In this document: positions 20,594 through 30,714 of the stretch, piece after piece
Position numbering within the stretch: position 1 is the first letter of the stretch
How the letters are laid out: the number at the start of each line of letters is the position of its first letter
Source: Cryoendolithus antarcticus
Lineage: Eukaryota; Ascomycota; Dothideomycetes; Cladosporiales; Cladosporiaceae
Length of the DNA: 64,000 nt
NCBI GenBank assembly: GCA_002077065.1
Contig: NAJO01000037.1
Coordinates: forward strand, 248,001 to 312,000
Direction: 5' to 3'
The notes under the pieces: generated by a model
What the model was told of the DNA's origin: nothing
The model's input: the letters and a program-made list of their open reading frames with translations, nothing else
The model's database searches: none
Program-made: the position numbers and the translations under genes

Positions 20594-22278
20594 TCAGGAC
20601 GCCTCTTCGTACTCGAGCTCAGCTTTGCTGAGTTCCAGATCAGCATCTCTCTGCGCAAGTTGCTTCCGCAAGACCTCCATCTTCTTGAGCGCGATCCTCT
20701 TTGCCTTCTCGCGCGCCCCGTCAGTTTGCAGCGCCGGGCTGGTCGTCGCGATACCGGCGTGTGCAGATGACATGGACTCCAGTGTAGATGCTGCTTTCGA
20801 AGTTTCCGTGATCTTTGCGAAATATTTGCTTGGTGATGGGGGAGTAGACTTCGCAGATGGAGAACCAGTGAGATCGAAAGGCGACTTCTTGGTCCCCGGC
20901 TTCGCGGACATCGACGATTCATCCTTGATTGATGGCTTGCGCTCATCTTCTTCGATCTTCGTCCAATTGCTATCGAGGTCGTTGGCCGGCGGTGGCGAAC
21001 GCTTCCTCTTCAGACTAGACGTAGCTGCACTAGCCTCCGAAGGCTTCGTGGTACGGCCGCGGCTTTCTTCCACTGACGGGACCGTAGAGCGACCATCGCG
21101 ATGCCTAGTGCGTGGTTGGGGCTGAGGGGAGCTAGCTGCGAGCGTACCCTTGCTTTGGTTTCGCCCACGTCGGAAGACCTGTCCTTCCGAATGATCACCC
21201 GCTGAGACGCTGGAGCGGGCTGTACGATGGCGTGTGCTACGTTGCAGCCGTGCACACGCATTGTCTGTCTCGCTTGACTCGGTCTCGATGTTATCTTCTG
21301 ATCCGAACATGGGACTCGAGACTGTTGAGTCCAACCCGAGAAAACCTTCGTCAGCATCTGCCCCTTCTGGGTTGACGGTTCAGTTTTCGAGCTGGAGCGC
21401 ATCGGTCACGTCGGGAGCTAGAGTCAATATCAGCGCTTCACGGTCTTAGCAGTGTCTAATTGGCAAACATGTCATGCATACCAACATTCGTCCACATGAA
21501 CATGAACGATGCGCCGTTTTCGCTGTTCAGCGGCCGGAATCGCTGATCCGGAATAGCTTCCCAGTCGTGCTGGCTTGCCGGCCTGAAAGCGGACCTGCAC
21601 TTTGTGAGCATTGTCCTTGCACGAAGCTGGGACTCTTACATCGAGCTCCAGAACGTCGGCCGTGGGTGCACCACGATGTCCTTCTCGTATCGCCAATTAC
21701 CTCTCAACTTGCCGCGAGTCACAGAAGCGTGAACGCAGCCACCTTCTGTGCGATACTGTCTGCAGGCATCGAGCGTCAGCGGCTCGTCCAGGTCGTACAC
21801 TGCGCTATCGTTAGCACGCGGAACATGCCCATGTGGTGCGCTACGTGAGCCTAGGCAATCTCAGCGTACCTGCCGGCGCTGGTGCTGTGAACACTTGCTC
21901 ATAATGCCCATGCCTGTCTTGCCTATCAAAGCAATCGATCTCGATGGAAGCAATGCCGTCCTCGGCCTGGTCTTCGGCCTTGCGCAACTCCAGGCGGGAA
22001 TGCCAGGAGGCCTGGGTATACTTGTGCTGCGGGTCATCGGCTCGAACGGCAATCGTTATCTTGACCCCATCGCAAGTATACCACTGGAAGTCTCCCTTGC
22101 GCCACGAGAAGACCAGCTTGAACTTGGATCCGGCGTCGATGCTGATGACAGCTTGCTGGACCCAAAAGAAATCGTCCGTGTCTGGGGTGGGGAGCGATTT
22201 GAGATGCTGGTACTCCTTGCATCTACGACCATCGTCTACCCTGGCCAACTCCATCCAGCAATCTTCCTCGCCGTGCAT
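20594..22278 (-). pseudogene. DUF7918-like protein, copy with an in-frame TGA
   Basis: Four exons (22278-21870, 21799-21640, 21594-21482, 21417-20594) join in phase with good splice sites; the second donor is GTAAGA. The joined length of 502 codons has one internal stop, TGA at 21382-21380. The region aligns with the upstream paralog: HDWEAIPDQRFRPLNSENGA matches its KWHVIDYRHFYNLNSLNGD, and LQLEN-stop matches LKLDDW, so the stop sits where the paralog has TGG (Trp). The domain before the stop is complete; the lost part is the disordered tail with basic KRKR and a Lys/Glu helical end. It could be a pseudogene, a natural shortened protein or a base-call error. It has one intron more than its sister. 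Confidence 0.65.
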
Positions 22279-23307
22279 GTTGAGGTTATATTCAAGAGTC
22301 GGAAGCCAGATCAGATGTCGAGTGTGGTGTCCAATGTCGGAGACTGTGTCGTAGAGTGTCAGATATCGTGTAGAGTGTAGAGAGGCCTGTCGAACGTCAA
22401 GAGTTCGTTCTCTTGGAGCTTGTCGGGAGGTTGGAGTGTAAAGGAGAGTATATACTCGTCGAGCTCATGGACACCGCAAAGGAAGAGGTGGCACATGTCT
22501 GCAGCTGGTGTTCCGTGCAGACACGTGCCTCATATATGTGATGGCAAAGTGAAGCAGCCGGCACGGTATTGAACGTCGGCGCCCATCCGCGCCGGGACAG
22601 AGCTAGTGGTCCAAAAGAGCGGGCAACGCTTTATACTCCCAGAAGTGAAGCGGCCCCATGGATGGAAGGCAATGGCGACTATGTGGCATTCACGCGAAGC
22701 AAACACTGAGCCTGGAGATAAGGCATGATATGCTTCGCTTTTTCCGTTGCAATTGGCGCTGCAAGATTGTGCATCACTTTCGCAGCCAAAGTTCCGTGTA
22801 GCAGCGACGGGACTGTGAACCGCCATTGTGACTATCCTCGCGTTAGGTGCTATCGTGCGCACTCTCTCCTCGAAGAATGAAGTAAAGTCCAGACGCAGCC
22901 AAGACACCGCCCACGTGACCTCAGGTACCTGACCAAAGTATCAGATGCGCAAGCAATGTCGTGCTTGACAGCTCCTCTTATGCCATACGCAAGCCCCACA
23001 CTTCAATCCAATGCGAACTGTTATTCTCCTGAAACAGTCCGATGATTGGCAGTTCATGTTCGCGCAATCGCTGTACAGTATAACACGCGACTGCACTCGG
23101 GATCTCGGCTGTGCTCATTGTGGGAGCTTGATGAGGAAACCGAGAATGGATTGGTAATGCAGTGTTGCTCGTTCAGATAGAAGGAGAGTATTATAACATC
23201 GCCTCCTACTCTGTGTCGAACAAATCGTTCGATGCTCGGATTGCACGATATACTGTGATCAGCATTTCAAAGCATCCACCACCAAAACCTTCCATACGTA
23301 GCCCACC
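22279..23307. other. Intergenic
   Basis: About 1 kb of divergent promoter between the broken DUF7918-like copy and the dioxygenase. Only short frames with no family features were seen. Confidence 0.4.
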
Positions 23308-24621
23308 ATGGCGCCCATGGCAATTGATGCCCGCATCATCGGTGCGTCAATCGACTGATCTAATATTGTCAGCATTGGGCGTTCTGATAATCACGTAGAT
23401 GTAGTCCAGCCCAAGAAGGACACCCTCGGCCTCCCAGCGCCCACCAAAGCCCGTCTCGAGAAAGCTGGCATTGATCTCAGCAATGGCTACCCCTACCGAC
23501 CCGCGGCGCCACTCTACCTCGATGATGCTTACAAGATCCGCGGCACCAACCGGGACCATGATGACGCTGGTGCTCGGGCGAAAAAGTCGAACCCCTCCAA
23601 GTCAAATCTCTTAAACGCCGCGTCCAAGGTCACCCATCTAACGAGCCACATCGGCACGGAGATCGAAGGCCTCCAGCTTAAGGATTTGAACGATCAACAG
23701 CGCGACGAGCTGGCCTTGCTCATTGCAGAGAGATCTGTGGTCTTCTTCCGTGACCAGGACATCTCTCCTCAGCAGCAGAGAACCCTAGGCGATCACTATG
23801 GCGTCGTTGAAGTGCATCCTCAAGCTCCTCACGTCCCAGGTGTAGAAGGAACCACCGTCATCTGGCCAGCTCTTCAAGCCACAGAGCGCAAAGCCGACTT
23901 CCGCAACCCTGGCGGTGCATCTCGCTGGCACACTGACCTCGTGCACGAGTTGCAGCCAGCTGGCATCACTCACCTGCACAACGACACCGTTCCCACAATT
24001 GGTGGTGATACGCTCTGGGCAAGCGGATACTCAGCTTACGAAAAGCTATCCCCCGAGTTCCGCAAGATCATCGATGGGCGAAGGGCGGTGTACTGCTCAG
24101 CACATACCTACCTCGAGCGTGGCAACGAAAACGCTGGCCCGAAGCACATTTTGCGCGAGCATCCACTCGTGAGAGTACACCCCGCGACCGGGTGGAAGTC
24201 ATTGTTCGTCAATAGGGCTATGACCAGAAGCATTGTCGGTTTGGACAAGGCGGAGAGTGATGTGATCCTGAATTACCTCTATGATGTCTACGAGAAGGTC
24301 AGTAGCTTCATCGCGTCCGTCTGCTCCACGAAACCCGGTCGCTGACTACCCTCGCAGAACGTCGACATCCAGGTAAGGTTCAAGTGGACTCCACGAACTT
24401 CGGCTCTTTGGGACAACAGGTGAGAAAGGTCCATCATGGCGGAGCTAAATGGCACTTGGCTAATGCAGTCCAGAATCACGATTCATAACGCCAGCTGGGA
24501 CTATGAGGGCAGTGAGCCACGCCATGGCACCCGTGTCACCTCGCTCGCTGAGAAGCCGTTCTTCGACGCGGATGCGCCAACCAGGAGGCAAGCTCTGGGT
24601 CTGGCCGGGCCAGAGGACTGA
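23308..24621 (+). CDS. TauD/TfdA-type Fe(II)/2-oxoglutarate dioxygenase
   Basis: Four exons (23308-23341, 23399-24297, 24358-24419, 24474-24621) give 380 residues. Iron ligands are visible as the HxD pair in RWHTDLVHE (His192, Asp194) and the distal His336 in RITIHNAS. Other family segments are GLQLKDLNDQQRDELALLIA, VVFFRDQDISPQQ and IGGDTLWASGYSAYEKLSPEF. Fungal members resemble yeast Jlp1, a sulfonate/taurine dioxygenase that releases sulfite so organosulfonates can serve as a sulfur source, but TauD homologs act on many substrates and the exact one is unknown. The 34-base first exon is followed by a GTGCGT donor. No sulfur genes lie next to it. Confidence 0.88.
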
Positions 24622-25000
24622 TCGGTATCAGGGCCTTTGAAAGGATAATCCCCAGGACGGAGGCAGAGGCGTGCGGATTCGGATCGTGTAGTCTGATAGC
24701 ATTTCCCGTTTCCTGTCATCAGCTGTGCGACTGTGCACTCGTAACGCCTCCAACGAACTTATCGAAGGTCGAAAATTGAATGATTGAAGACGCGTCTGCT
24801 GAATCACGCGCGATGAAGTCCTCTCTTCTCACACCTATGTTGGCACGTGGTGCGCCACTAGCAACGTGGTGGGGGAGGCGCAGTGAATACCAAGAGAATG
24901 ACATCAACAATAACCATTAACCGGCGGCGTCAACACCACATCGCCTTCTACCCACCACTCGACCTCGACAAGCTCGAGCGTCAATCAGTCAATCATCAAG
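24622..25000. other. Intergenic
   Basis: About 380 bases between the dioxygenase and the WW-domain gene. The last 60 bases before the WW gene look like its leader. Nothing else seen. Confidence 0.35.
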
Positions 25001-25925
25001 ATGGCTGACTTCGCGCCGCCTCCGGTAAGCTGAGCGCCAAACCCGACAAACTCCAGGACTACACTAACAATCGCATCAGGGACCGCCCCCGCCTACAGTC
25101 CCCGCCGGTTGGAAAGCAGTCTTCGACCCGAACTATAAAGCCTACTTCTATGTGAATATCCATACCAAGGCATCGCAATGGGAAACTCCGACCCATCCAG
25201 TCTACGCAGCTGGCGAAGGTCCACCACCAGGCGGCCCACCTGGGTCCCAGAGCGGGGGCCTGCCAAGCTACGATCACAACAACTCGCAACATACGACTGA
25301 GAAAGGCGCTTTCGGGAGCAACAACCCGTATGGCGGTGGCGCAGAGAGCGATGAAGCTCTAGCGCGCCGCTTGCAAGCCGAGGAGGAGTCGAGAGTGCGT
25401 GGGCATGGCGGCGCGCCATCGTATGGCCAGCAGGCATCCCCGTACGGACAGCAGCAGCAAGGTGGCTATGGGCAGCAACAGCAGAGTGGCTACGACCAGC
25501 AACAGCAAAGCCCCTACGGGCAGTCAGAATTACCACCCCGCGATGAGGGCGGCAAGAAAGGGCTCTTCTCGAAGCTCACCTCCAAGCTTGGCAGTGGCGG
25601 CTCGAGTAGTAGACCCTATGGTCAGCAAGGCTACGGTGGTGGGCAAATGCAGCACGGTTATCCACAACAAGGCTATGGCGGCTATCCTCAGCAACAGGGT
25701 TACGGTGGATACCCGCAGCAAGGATACGGTGGCGGGTATGGGCAGCAGCCGATGCGCAGGCAGGGTGGCGGAGGTGGTATGGGCATGGCTGGAGGTGCTG
25801 CGCTTGGTCTTGGTGGAGGTCTGATTGGTGGCATGATGATAGGCGAGGCTATGGACGATGGTGGTGGAGATGATGGGGGTGGGGACGACGGCGGTGGAGG
25901 GGATGATGGTGGTGGGGGAGACTAG
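25001..25925 (+). CDS. WWM1: WW-domain protein with Gln/Gly/Tyr-rich tail (WWM1-like)
   Basis: Two exons (25001-25024 and 25080-25925) give 289 residues. A WW domain at about 14-42 has the two signature tryptophans in PAGWKAVFDPNYKAYFYV and KASQWETP. It is followed by a short acidic helix (SDEALARRLQAEEESR), long Gln/Gly/Tyr repeats (YGQQQQ, GYGGYPQQ), a glycine-rich hydrophobic stretch near 245-265 (AALGLGGGLIGGMMIG) and an Asp/Gly tail. Yeast Wwm1 has the same order of N-terminal WW domain and Gln/Gly-rich tail and binds metacaspase Mca1. WW domains bind proline-rich ligands. The symbol is given by architecture, not by full alignment. The low-complexity tail is prion-like in composition. 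Confidence 0.7.
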
Positions 25926-26467
25926 ATGTGGCGGATCATGGCTTTACGATAGCGTACTAAATGCTGGCCACGAGTTTTCTGGGCTGTCCGTTTCTCTACC
26001 GGACACTAACCGAGCGTTGCCCTCCTCTCATGTGATCGTACATCTGGTCGTATCGCAACCCGTTTGCTCCGTTGCGTCTGTTTGAGGTGTTGCCGCAGTG
26101 TCGGTAGCACAGCAAAGCTGCAGTCACCACAGGCAAATGCGTCATTGTCGATCCATTTCGAGTCCAAGGTTCGCAACCACATCATACGCACTTTCGACTC
26201 GTACAACTCATTGTATCTCTCGCCGACAGAGCAGCGAAGTATCCGGGACAATGTTCATCTCCATATTCTCGCTGAAACAGTAGCGAAACATTCCGCTATC
26301 ACGACCGGCTGGCGTAGGAGCTCAAGAGTTCCAGACGTTCTGGAGAGAGAGCGATTCGACACCATCAAATCTCGGCCTCGAGGTGTTGCACTCGTAACAG
26401 TCGAATCCATCCACAGCATTTCGACATCGAGTCGCGTGTATCACCTTACCTGGTTGCTTTGACCGCG
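25926..26467. other. Intergenic
   Basis: About 540 bases. A 130-codon open stretch at 26064-26462 has no recognisable features and lacks a convincing start. Probably the promoter or leader of the next gene. Confidence 0.35.
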
Positions 26468-27415
26468 ATGGCATTTCTAGGGTTACCCACCGAGCTTCGA
26501 CTCCAAATCTACGATATTGCTCTCCATCAAAGCTCTCAAATCACCATAGGAAGCGCGGAATTGACCGGATCTGCGCCAGATATCATTCACCGTCTGTATG
26601 GTGATGGTCGCAAGCCATTCTCAGGTCTACAACACAACCACGAACCCGTTATTGTCTCAGGTTACGACGCTGGACTCTTGGGTATCTCTAAACCAGCCCA
26701 CGTAAGCGCCGAAGCCACCCAAGGGACGAGGAGAGACTACATGTATCACGATGCACACGCCACCTTATCACGTGTCAATCGACAAATAAATACTGAGCTG
26801 AAAAGCCATCTGGCCACGCGAGCACATGGTCGCAATGCTTCGCTGTTCGTCTCATACCCAAGTGGCCTGCATATCCTACGTTCGTACGCACCAGGACTGC
26901 TGCAACAAGCCCGCTCAGTCCACCTCGCAGGCGCCTACACAGGCAGCAAAGTGGGCTACAGAGCGCAACACGGTGCTCACCTTCCCAACGCAACTCTGTG
27001 TCAACCTGGAGAGACCAAGCGACGCCCCCAAGTCATTCCAGACTCCACAGCCCAGCTTAAGGACCTTCTGACATCCTGCTTCGGCCCCAAATCCATCCAC
27101 AAGATCCAACAACTTGATATGCGAATCTACTACGTTGGTCCGGATAGCTACAGCATGATCTGGTCTCCCGAAACATCCCCTGTCGTCGTAGCTCTTACCG
27201 AAATTCCTAACGCCGACTTCGAGATCACCTTATACAGGGGTGGGAAGGGGACAGGGGTGCATCTGAGGATCCGACCAAGTGAAGGCAGGGTCGTGCGGAC
27301 AGTTTGGCGACCACTGCAGGAGAGGCCAGGAGGTCGGGATTGGGTTCTGGATCCGACGTGGCCGGAGTGGGAGGACGGAGAGCAAGCTGAGGTTGGAATG
27401 GTGGTTACGGGATGA
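26468..27415 (+). CDS. F-box-like fungal protein of unknown function
   Basis: Starts MAFLGLPTELRLQIYDIAL, the short Leu-Pro-x-E-(L/I)-R-x-x-I-Y motif that opens many fungal F-box-like proteins. F-box proteins act as substrate adaptors of SCF ubiquitin ligases, but these short divergent forms are mostly uncharacterised. The single exon gives 315 residues. A middle segment HATLSRVNRQINTELKSHL is also typical of this group. No C-terminal repeat domain is recognisable. The first in-frame ATG is 26468. It converges on the minus-strand ankyrin gene, about 130 bases apart. Confidence 0.65.
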   Translation: MAFLGLPTELRLQIYDIALHQSSQITIGSAELTGSAPDIIHRLYGDGRKPFSGLQHNHEPVIVSGYDAGLLGISKPAHVSAEATQGTRRDYMYHDAHATLSRVNRQINTELKSHLATRAHGRNASLFVSYPSGLHILRSYAPGLLQQARSVHLAGAYTGSKVGYRAQHGAHLPNATLCQPGETKRRPQVIPDSTAQLKDLLTSCFGPKSIHKIQQLDMRIYYVGPDSYSMIWSPETSPVVVALTEIPNADFEITLYRGGKGTGVHLRIRPSEGRVVRTVWRPLQERPGGRDWVLDPTWPEWEDGEQAEVGMVVTG

Positions 27416-27543
27416 TCACAGCCAGTCTGAATGACTTGAATGGTACTGACGTTTCGAGGGAATTAGATGCTACTCGACTGCCCGGCGAGGCGCTTATTGG
27501 TTTCGGTATTTGTAGAGCTTGAGTCTCCACCTACCAACTGTCG

Positions 27544-30323
27544 TTATGGTTGCAATCTTCTCACTATTGCGCTCACAGTACCTGTATATAACGACTCGTC
27601 GCCATTCTGCTGCTTGAAAACCACGGCGTAGGTCTTGGCTGTGAGTGGCACCTTCACAATCGTGATCTCGAATTTGAGCTGCGTCCTCATCGTTTTCGGA
27701 TCTTGGGGTGAACATACAAACACACGTTTCACGCGCTCGCGGTCCTTGCTGTCAAACATGTCGACTTCTCCGTACAGCACCCACATATAAGGGGCTGCCA
27801 TTCTGAGCGCTTGCTGCACGTCTTTCGCAAGCTCGTCCAATGGCTTCTTGCTAGTCAAGGCAGCGCTCATAAATTCTAGAGCACCGCGGCTCCTGTTCCG
27901 TTGAGCCACGACGGCGTCTTCGTAACGCTTATCGAAGTGCTGTTTGTCCAGCTCGGGATTCTCAACGTGTGTCGAAACTGCGTTGGCAATGTCGACGCTG
28001 CCTCTTCGACGCAAATTTCCATGCACTATTGGCGGCGAGACACGCAGGCTGTCGGTCTCTACCAGAGTCTGCTCCTTCGAGTCAGTAGATATGTGAAGCT
28101 CTGCCGAAATCGCTCGGATAAGCTTTCCCTGGGCCTCTCGGTCCTCATTGATGCTACGAGCGGCTTTTCGTTCAGCAGCGGCGATCTCCATGCGTAATTT
28201 TCGTGCTTGGCCAAGTGACAAGACGCGCGCCGGAACGGTGCTTTCTGTCTTCTCCTCTTCCACTTCTTCCAGCGGAGATATTGGCCAGTAAGGCACTGTC
28301 GCATCACAAGTCCCAGGCATCAGTTTTCCGCCCGCACCGATGAGCAGTGTCCTAATCTCTGTCGAACCCGACAGCACAGCAGCCCATGCCAGGGATCTCC
28401 CTTCGTCAGTGATACAGTTTGGATCCGCACCATATCTTAACAGTACACCCACCACATCAGCCTTTTGATGCTCAACCGCCACCGCGAGGCATTCATTCAA
28501 AACTGAAGTCAAGCTCACATTGATGATAAGCCCCGAAGTCCGCTGGAATGCCAGGAGATCCTGCACAGAAGCTGCGTTGCCTTCAGCCGCCGCAATGTGG
28601 ATGCAGGTCAGTCCTTTTATCGTCGCACTTACAACACCGCCGAGAGCGTGCAGCAGGCCGAGCAAGCGAGGCGCGACCTCCATGCATGATGCGCAGTAGA
28701 GAAGGAAGGCTTCGCGTCGGCGAACATCGAACTCATCGGCAGCCTCGATGTCCTTCGCTTTGGCTGAGAACAGAACCTGCTCAAGGACATTAGGCTCGCC
28801 AGTGTCAATTGTGCCAAGGGTCTCCTGGTCAAGCGACATCGCTTCCAACGGCCAGGGAGCAAAGTCTGCCACGAATCCTGTGAACCCGTGCTGCTCATGT
28901 TGCTCGAGCAGCAAATGCAGCAACGATGTCCCGCCATTGTCTCGCAAGTCGCACTTTGCACCAGCGTTTATAAGGCAGAGCACTGTGGAAAGTTGTTGAT
29001 AATCAAAAGCATGGTGGAGTGCTGTCTCTCCTTCCTTGTTCACGCAGCTGACGTCTGCTCCGGACTCAATCAGCAGCTGTACAATGTCGGTCTTTCCTTG
29101 AGAACTTGCATAGTGAAGCGGCGTATCGCCATAGTCATCTCCGACCGAGTCCTGGGCTCCGTGCGCTTGGAGAACTTCTACACAATGCTTCCAGCCGTGC
29201 TCCGCTGCTTCTATAAGCGCTGTCCGCCCAGCTGGGCCTCGCCGGTCAACTTCAGCTCGTCTCGTCAACAGAACCTTGAGAGATTCGGCGTCGCCGTTTG
29301 TCGCGGCACGGATGAGTAGAGTAGTGCCATGCTCGTAGATACGATCAGATTTGGCACCATGGAGGATCAAAAACTGCAGAATGGAGTCTTTCGCTCTGTT
29401 ACAAGCTATGCTGACGAGGTCGTTTTCGCCGTCCACCCAGCTGCATTCGCTTGCAATGCGATCATCAATGTGCATAGCCGAGGGAAGCTGCAGCTTGTAG
29501 CACCACATGCGATCCAGCGCCATACCTTCCAGGTACATGAGCTTTACCACTGCGCGATCCGCGCACAGAACCGCTAGTAAGATGGGCATAGCATTGAAAT
29601 AGTATCCGTGTCCTCCATCTGCCAAGAATTTTCGACGGTTGCCGGACCAGGAGCGGACTGCGTTCACTGTCATCATGGCAATGTCAGTCTCACAGCGTAG
29701 TCTCCTTTCGCGATCGATGACGGTGCCGTGCCCGACCAGCATCTCGACGATGTCCATGTCACCGCACCAAGCTGCGCAGTGCATGGCCGATCCCAGATTT
29801 CCGACTACAGCGTCGACATTGATACCTCGAGTAGAAAGCAGCAACTTCACGACGTTCGAGCGCTGCTTCAAAACCGCCAAAATCAACGGCGTCCCAACAT
29901 TTAGACTTGGAGAGTTGACATCAGCGCCGCGCTGAAGCAGAAGCGATACCACATCCTCGAAGCCGCTCAGTACAGCATGATGTAATGCGGTCAAATCCAG
30001 GTCATCCCTATAATCGAAGTCGGCCTCGAGATTGAGCAGGTGGCGGACTCTTGGCGTCTGGCCCTCCGCAGCGGCACGCAAGAGCTCTTCGTTGCGGCGA
30101 TCAGCGCGGAGCGTTTCATCTGATTTCCGCTTGGCAAGGGTGTATTTGTAGTTGGTGACTAGTCAACCGTCAACGTCTATGCGGAAACGTGCTCACACGA
30201 CCTCAACCTACGGTTATTGATGTTCCCGATATGCAGCCTTGCGTTGTCAGCCGCGTTCACATCACCAGACACTGTCAGATCGCCAGGCCGGCGAGCAGCT
30301 GCCGCTTCGGCGTTATCTGCCAT
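27544..30323 (-). CDS. Large ankyrin-repeat protein
   Basis: Two exons (30323-30212 and 30158-27544) give 908 residues. Exon 1 begins MADNAEAAAARRPGDLTV and ends HIGNINN. The intron (GTAGGT...CTAG, 52 bases) is needed because the exon 2 frame meets a stop just upstream. Ankyrin repeats begin at about residue 60 with typical TALHHAV and GTPLILAVL signatures, continue to about 400 (GDTPLHYASSQGKTDIVQLL, GETALHHAFDY), and resume at about 500-610. The C-terminal 250 residues are not ankyrin and contain a charged helical region and a beta-rich end. Ankyrin arrays bind other proteins; the partner is unknown. Related fungal proteins are numerous and lineage-specific. Confidence 0.8.
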
Positions 30324-30714
30324 CACATCGCGCGGAAAGCCCTCGAGCGGACGTTCGCGGTCACTTCAAGTACCTCGAATACTGGACAGCTCTCAAATGC
30401 CGGCTCATGCTATCGGAGGTCAGCACACCCACCTTGGCGCTAGCGCTGCGCCACATCCAGCCCAGCAGCACTGGTAGTTAGGTTTATGGCGAGCCCGACT
30501 CGATTCAAATCAAGAGTAGCACTTGTGCTCAGCATCCCACCCACCACTTTGAAGAGACGCTACAGCCTTAGATCGGACGGGAGCAGAAGTAGGAATTGAA
30601 GCTGTCAGACGAGTGAGGTGGTGGACATCGGGCCAAACTTCTGAATGCCTTAGGCAATAACGCGGAAGTAGAGCATTCGGGACCATTACAAGCATTCAAT
30701 TGTACAGTACTACA
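30324..30714. other. Intergenic
   Basis: About 390 bases between two minus-strand genes: promoter of the ankyrin gene and 3' end of the transporter. Nothing else recognised. Confidence 0.35.

Noticed and set aside
21380..21382. TGA as a selenocysteine codon
   Set aside because: The paralog has Trp here, filamentous ascomycetes lack the selenocysteine machinery, and no redox motif surrounds it.
26064..26462. 132-codon stretch before the F-box-like gene
   Set aside because: No ATG in a useful place and no protein-like features.
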